In this document: one piece after another, positions 60,400 to 64,000 of the stretch | How positions within the stretch are numbered: the stretch's first letter is position 1 | How the letters are laid out: each line of letters opens with the position of its first letter | Source: CAZPZZ01 sp964591245 | GTDB lineage: Bacteria; Acidobacteriota; Vicinamibacteria; Vicinamibacterales; UBA8438 | Direction of reading: 5' to 3' | NCBI GenBank assembly: GCA_964591245.1 | Contig: CAZPZZ010000005.1 | Coordinates: 3,903 to 67,902 of the forward strand | Length of the DNA stretch: 64,000 nt | Position numbers and translations under genes: made by a program | Notes under the pieces: generated by a model | The model's input: only the letters and a program-made list of their open reading frames with translations | Database searches by the model: none | Told to the model about the DNA's origin: nothing

Positions 60400-61368
60400 A
60401 TGGTCATGACTGATCGGGTTCGTGTGTACGCTCCCGCGACACTTTCTAATCTTGGACCGGGGTTCGACGTGCTGGGATTGGCGATGGAAGAACCTGGGGA
60501 TTACGTCGACGCGGCGTGGTCGGAGGTTCCGGGCATCGAAATCGCGGCGGTTGATGGTGACGCTGGAACGCTCACGACCGATCCAGAGCGAAATGTGATC
60601 GGAATCGCGGCGACGGCGGTGCTGGCCATCCACGACCGGAAGAACAAAGGCCCACGGCCGCCCGGGGTGCGGCTTTGGCTTGAGAAGCGGATGCCGCTCG
60701 CGAGTGGGCTCGGAAGTTCTGCTGCTAGCAGTGTGGCTGGCGCGTTGGCGGTCGTGGAACTCCTCGGTGGCACGCTATCCCGCGACGAACTGGTCTCCTG
60801 TGCACTCGAGGGTGAGCGGGCAGTGTCCGGTGGGGTGCACGCGGATAATGTGGCGCCATGTGTGGCCGGTGGAATCGTCTTGATCCGGAGCTACCAGCCA
60901 CTGGAACTGTTATCCCTGCCCGTGCCAGACGCGTTACGGGTGGCGGTCGTGCACCCGCATACGACGGTCATGACCGCCGAGGCGCGTCGTCTGGTTACAG
61001 AACGCCGCTTTGACATCCGACACGCCGTTGCCAATCTTGGTCAGCTCGGGGCGATGGTCACCGCGTTGCACCGTGGTGACCTCGAACTCTTCGGGCGGTC
61101 GATCAGCGATGCGCTCGTGGAGCCGATAAGAGCGCCGCTTATCCCAGGCTTTGCCGAGGTCAAGCAGGCAGCACTCGAGGCGGGCGCGCTCGGCTGCTCG
61201 ATATCTGGTTCTGGGCCGTCGGTTTTCGCCTTTGCCTCCTCGGATGAACAGGCGACGGACCTTGCTGGTCGGATAGCGACTACCTTTCAGACGGTCGCCG
61301 GTCTTGACAGTGATACCTATGCTGGACAGGTCAACACGTCTGGCGCGCGCCGTGTCGGTGCAGTGTGA
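60400..61368 (+). CDS. thrB: homoserine kinase
   Basis: The 322-residue GHMP-family kinase has the N-terminal VRVYAPATLSNLGPGFDVLG and the ATP-binding loop PLASGLGSSAASSVAG (99-114). It also has ALEGERAVSGGVHADNVAPC and the C-terminal LEAGALGCSISGSGPSVFAF. These identify ThrB, which phosphorylates homoserine in the cytosol on the way to threonine. Length is normal. ATG 60400 and ATG 60406 are both possible; neither has a ribosome-binding site. thrA, thrC and asd are not adjacent, so the gene stands apart from its pathway. Confidence 0.94.
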   Translation: MVMTDRVRVYAPATLSNLGPGFDVLGLAMEEPGDYVDAAWSEVPGIEIAAVDGDAGTLTTDPERNVIGIAATAVLAIHDRKNKGPRPPGVRLWLEKRMPLASGLGSSAASSVAGALAVVELLGGTLSRDELVSCALEGERAVSGGVHADNVAPCVAGGIVLIRSYQPLELLSLPVPDALRVAVVHPHTTVMTAEARRLVTERRFDIRHAVANLGQLGAMVTALHRGDLELFGRSISDALVEPIRAPLIPGFAEVKQAALEAGALGCSISGSGPSVFAFASSDEQATDLAGRIATTFQTVAGLDSDTYAGQVNTSGARRVGAV

Positions 61369-61797
61369 CTCCTTACCAGAGGATCCACGTGGCTCTATTT
61401 AGGTATGTGGTGCCTCGGCCTACATGGAGCAAGGTGAACACATTCCACGTTCCGGAGTTCGTCCACGACATGCCGTCTAACCTCGTCTCCGACGTGGAAT
61501 CTCCACGGTCCCAGAATACCGGTGTGGTCTGCGCTGTAGAACAACGGCCGATGACATCTGCCTGAGGCGACCTCTGGTTGAGCCGGTCACGCGACATCAT
61601 TCTCGGCTGCAATGTCCCTGCGGCTACAATGCAGCGACACCGCGACCTTGTCGCCATATGGTTGTCAGCTTCTGTTGACGCACACTTACGGCGGACCCTG
61701 TGGACTCCTATGCATTCCGCGGGGCGCAACTTGTGGACGCTGTCTGGCGTGGGCTACGTTTCCTGCGCTCAGTGTCTGACTGCTCGGAGCATTCGTT
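61369..61797. other. gene-free stretch, 429 bases
   Basis: This lies between thrB and the AddB-like gene. A 66-codon frame at 61365-61565 overlaps thrB but has no family likeness and no ribosome-binding site. No RNA gene or stable hairpin was recognised. Confidence 0.45.
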
Positions 61798-64000
61798 GTG
61801 GGTTTAGTTACGCTCCATTGTCACACCAGCGCGTCGATCCGACTCGGCGCGGCGCGGCAATTCCTTGAGTGTCTCGGCGCTTCAGCTGAGGCGTTGCTGA
61901 TCGGTGTCACACGTGATGCCGTTGACGATTTCGTCCGCGAGTTGGCCATGCACCGGGGGGCGGTCTTTGGATTACATCGCTTCAGTCTGCGACAGCTGGC
62001 CGGACGGGTTGCGGCTGCGCGTTTGGCACAGCGCGGCATGGCGCCTTCGACATTGCTCGGGGTTGAGGCGGTGGCGGTCCGCGCGACATTTGAGGCGTTG
62101 GATCAGAATGCGCTCGGCTATCTCAAACCGATCGCCCAATTGCGAAGTTTCGGACGGACGTTGGCCTCGACCATCGAAGACCTGCGTTTGGGCAATGTCG
62201 AAGTGGAACGGTTGGCCGCTTGTGGTCCAGCTGGGGCTGACCTCGAGACACTGGCTCGACGATATGCGCAAGAGTTGGCAGAGGTAGGCCTTAGCGACAT
62301 GGCGACACTTTTCCGCGTGGCCACCGAGGTCATAGGGGAGAAGGCTCCCGTCAACGTGCCGCTTGGGGTGCCGGTCGTGATGCTTGACATACCGGTGCGT
62401 GATAGCGCGACGTTCGCGTTCATCAGGGCTCTGGTCGACCGATCGCCTCAAATTGTAGCCACCGTACCGACGGGTGATGATCGTACTCTTGCCGCGTTGC
62501 GCCGGTTGCCACGCGTCGTTGTCGTGCCGCAGGAGTTGCCGGCGTCGCAGGATTCGCTCCACCGCGTCAGAACCCGGCTCTTCCAGAAGATCGATGATTC
62601 CGAGACGACGTCGGCCCCGGACGATGACTCCCAGGTTTCGCTGTTTTCGGCGCCTGGAGAGACTCGTGAGTGCGTAGAAATTGCTCGTGCCGTCCTACAG
62701 CAGGCCAGAGCCGGTGTTCCCTTTGACCGGATGGCCGTGCTTTTGCGCGCGCCACAGACTTACGCGAGCTTGCTCGAAACAGCATTCCGACGAGCAGGGA
62801 TCAAGGCCTGGTTCGTGCGCGGTACGCGAGCGCCTGATCCCGCCGGTCGGGCGTTTCTGGCGCTGCTGGCGTGTGCGGCTGAACAGCTTTCGGCTCGTCG
62901 GTTTTCCGAGTACCTATCACTCGGTCAGGTGCCATTGCTGAATGAGGACGGTGCCCCTCCGACCGATCGAGCACGGTGGGTGCCTCCGGCCGAGGCGGAT
63001 GAAACTCTTCCGGCAACGGCCGTTCCCGTCCAACCGACGCGGCTTGACCCTCGAACGGAGGAGGCCCAACCGCTCCCCGTCGACGCCGATACGAGACCGG
63101 TTATCGATGGTGCATTGCGAGCGCCGTGGCGGTGGGATCGATTGCTCGTCGAGTCTGCGGTCATTGGGAGCCATCAACGATGGGCGCGGCGCCTCACTGG
63201 ACTCGATCGTGAACTCAGACTTCGACTCGAAGAGGTAGCCGCGGAAGATCCGCGATCGCCTCAGGTACGACGTTTCGAACAGGATCTCGTCCATCTTGGC
63301 CACTTGCGACGCTTTGCCCTGCCAGTCGTGGATGCGCTTGAGGCGTTACCGTCCCGGGCAAGGTGGGGCGACTGGTTAGACCAACTGGAGGCTTTGGCTC
63401 CTATGGTCTTACGGCGCCCCGACCGAGTACTGGCAATGCTTGGGGAACTCCGGCCGATGTCCGGAGTTGGACCAGTGTCATTGGAGGAAATTCGGGACGC
63501 ACTGACGGAACGGCTCACCGAGCTTCAGGAAGAGCCGCCTCTTCGCCGGTATGGGCGGGTATTCGTTGGGGCGCCGGAGCATGTCCGCGCCCGCACGTTC
63601 GATGTTGTTTTCGTGCCGGGATTGGCAGAGCGGGTGTTTCCGCAGAAGCAGCGCCAAGATCCTCTCTTACTCGACGACCAGCGGAAGCACCTGAACGCCG
63701 TCGTCGAGGAGGAGACGAGTGAGGAGATGGGTCTCGGTCTCTCGGTGCAAGATGACCGCGCCGCTGATGAACGTCTCTTGCTGCGGCTCGCGGCCGGAGC
63801 GGCGGCGCAACGGCTCTATGTGTCCTATCCGCGTCTGCAGTTGGGTGAGTCGCGTCCGCGTGTTCCTTCGTTCTACGCACTCGATCTCGAACGGGCTCGT
63901 ATTGGACGCGTGCAGGATTTCGCTGTCACTGAGCGCGAAGCCTTTGGGCGGGTCGATGCTCGGTTGGCGTGGCCGGCGCCGTCGGATTCCGCCGAGGCGA
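61798..64000 (+). CDS. AddB-like PD-(D/E)XK nuclease / inactivated helicase, 5' part (cut by window edge)
   Basis: A 734-codon open frame runs from GTG 61798 (CGGAG 8 bases upstream) off the right edge. The N-terminal part reads HTSASIRLGAARQFLECLG, VTRDAVDDFVRELA and GLHRFSLRQLAGRVAAARLA. Later come RECVEIARAVLQQARAGVPF, then DRMAVLLRAPQTYASLLETA and FRRAGIKAWF, the helicase-like portion. Residues about 600-690 include TFDVVFVPGLAERVFPQKQR and DPLLLDDQRK, matching the AddB/RexB C-terminal helicase region (VxGLxExxFP, LLxDxxR). The nuclease domain should lie beyond the window. Such proteins process double-strand DNA ends with an AddA partner, which should be the next gene. A weak walker region at the N-terminus fits an inactive helicase. 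Confidence 0.88.
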   Translation, partial: MGLVTLHCHTSASIRLGAARQFLECLGASAEALLIGVTRDAVDDFVRELAMHRGAVFGLHRFSLRQLAGRVAAARLAQRGMAPSTLLGVEAVAVRATFEALDQNALGYLKPIAQLRSFGRTLASTIEDLRLGNVEVERLAACGPAGADLETLARRYAQELAEVGLSDMATLFRVATEVIGEKAPVNVPLGVPVVMLDIPVRDSATFAFIRALVDRSPQIVATVPTGDDRTLAALRRLPRVVVVPQELPASQDSLHRVRTRLFQKIDDSETTSAPDDDSQVSLFSAPGETRECVEIARAVLQQARAGVPFDRMAVLLRAPQTYASLLETAFRRAGIKAWFVRGTRAPDPAGRAFLALLACAAEQLSARRFSEYLSLGQVPLLNEDGAPPTDRARWVPPAEADETLPATAVPVQPTRLDPRTEEAQPLPVDADTRPVIDGALRAPWRWDRLLVESAVIGSHQRWARRLTGLDRELRLRLEEVAAEDPRSPQVRRFEQDLVHLGHLRRFALPVVDALEALPSRARWGDWLDQLEALAPMVLRRPDRVLAMLGELRPMSGVGPVSLEEIRDALTERLTELQEEPPLRRYGRVFVGAPEHVRARTFDVVFVPGLAERVFPQKQRQDPLLLDDQRKHLNAVVEEETSEEMGLGLSVQDDRAADERLLLRLAAGAAAQRLYVSYPRLQLGESRPRVPSFYALDLERARIGRVQDFAVTEREAFGRVDARLAWPAPSDSAEA

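Noticed and set aside
61365..61565. 66-codon frame overlapping the thrB stop
   Set aside because: No likeness to any family, no ribosome-binding site; nothing to support it apart from being open.
1..64000. tRNA, rRNA, CRISPR arrays, transposases, prophage genes
   Set aside because: I looked through the gene-free stretches and found no cloverleaf with a conserved T-arm, no direct-repeat array and no transposase or integrase frame. The holin-like gene at 42830 belongs to a chromosomal family and is not evidence of phage.

Overview
The window looks like a chromosomal segment of an uncultured, GC-rich, Gram-negative-type heterotroph. It is most likely an acidobacterium of the Vicinamibacteria type. 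That placement is an inference from family content: two DUF1592-type haem proteins, a Tat-exported DUF1552 partner, several exported PQQ-propeller, amidohydrolase and Gfo/Idh proteins, UPF0182, an aa3-type oxidase and a SUF operon ending in a SufT-like gene. No 16S rRNA or tRNA gene is present to confirm it.

Layout. 1-9439: a truncated DUF1592 gene at the left edge, divergently transcribed malonate carriers (madL-madM on minus, a MatC-like carrier on plus), then a DUF1592 / DUF1552 / ankyrin run. 9440-10835: an AT-rich patch with a small TPR-like gene, beside a frameshifted carboxylesterase remnant. 10855-13944: a perfect sigma-70 promoter with a palindrome, driving a secreted protein built of six tandem ~145-residue modules. 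13952-22340: pirin, a membrane HD-GYP-GAF phosphodiesterase, a Sel1-repeat protein, an unknown exported protein, a Gfo/Idh/MocA oxidoreductase and a LamG-like lipoprotein. 22456-29225: a long hairpin, an SMP-30 lactonase with a Na+/solute symporter, a GT-C / GT2 pair and a PQQ propeller. 29469-36812: a quinoprotein dehydrogenase-like protein, an unknown exported protein, an amidohydrolase lipoprotein and UPF0182. 37253-42810: a zinc-ribbon protein, a two-domain glutaredoxin-like oxidoreductase with an in-frame UGA, an M61 peptidase and a copper-type P-ATPase. 42830-45952: a holin-like membrane protein, an FAD-linked oxidase and a SurA/DsbA-like lipoprotein. 46062-50118: a six-gene aa3 oxidase operon. 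50580-52447: a 46-residue membrane protein and a second symporter. 52578-58382: sufB-C-D-S-U-T. 58609-64000: a metallo-beta-lactamase-fold lipoprotein, homoserine kinase and a truncated AddB-like nuclease.

The strongest unusual signal is at 37775-38425. A protein matching the two-domain glutaredoxin-like / protein disulfide oxidoreductase family has a TGA exactly where the first cysteine of the C-terminal CPxC site belongs. The frame continues in register for 77 codons to an ATGA overlap with the next gene, and a SECIS-like hairpin with a GG-led loop lies directly after the TGA. I read it as a selenoprotein (U139-P-H-C142) that routine gene calling would split in two. Other points worth attention are the six-module protein and its promoter, the 46-residue protein before the symporter, the small CPVC membrane protein in the cox operon, and the long T-less inverted repeats that separate most convergent gene pairs.
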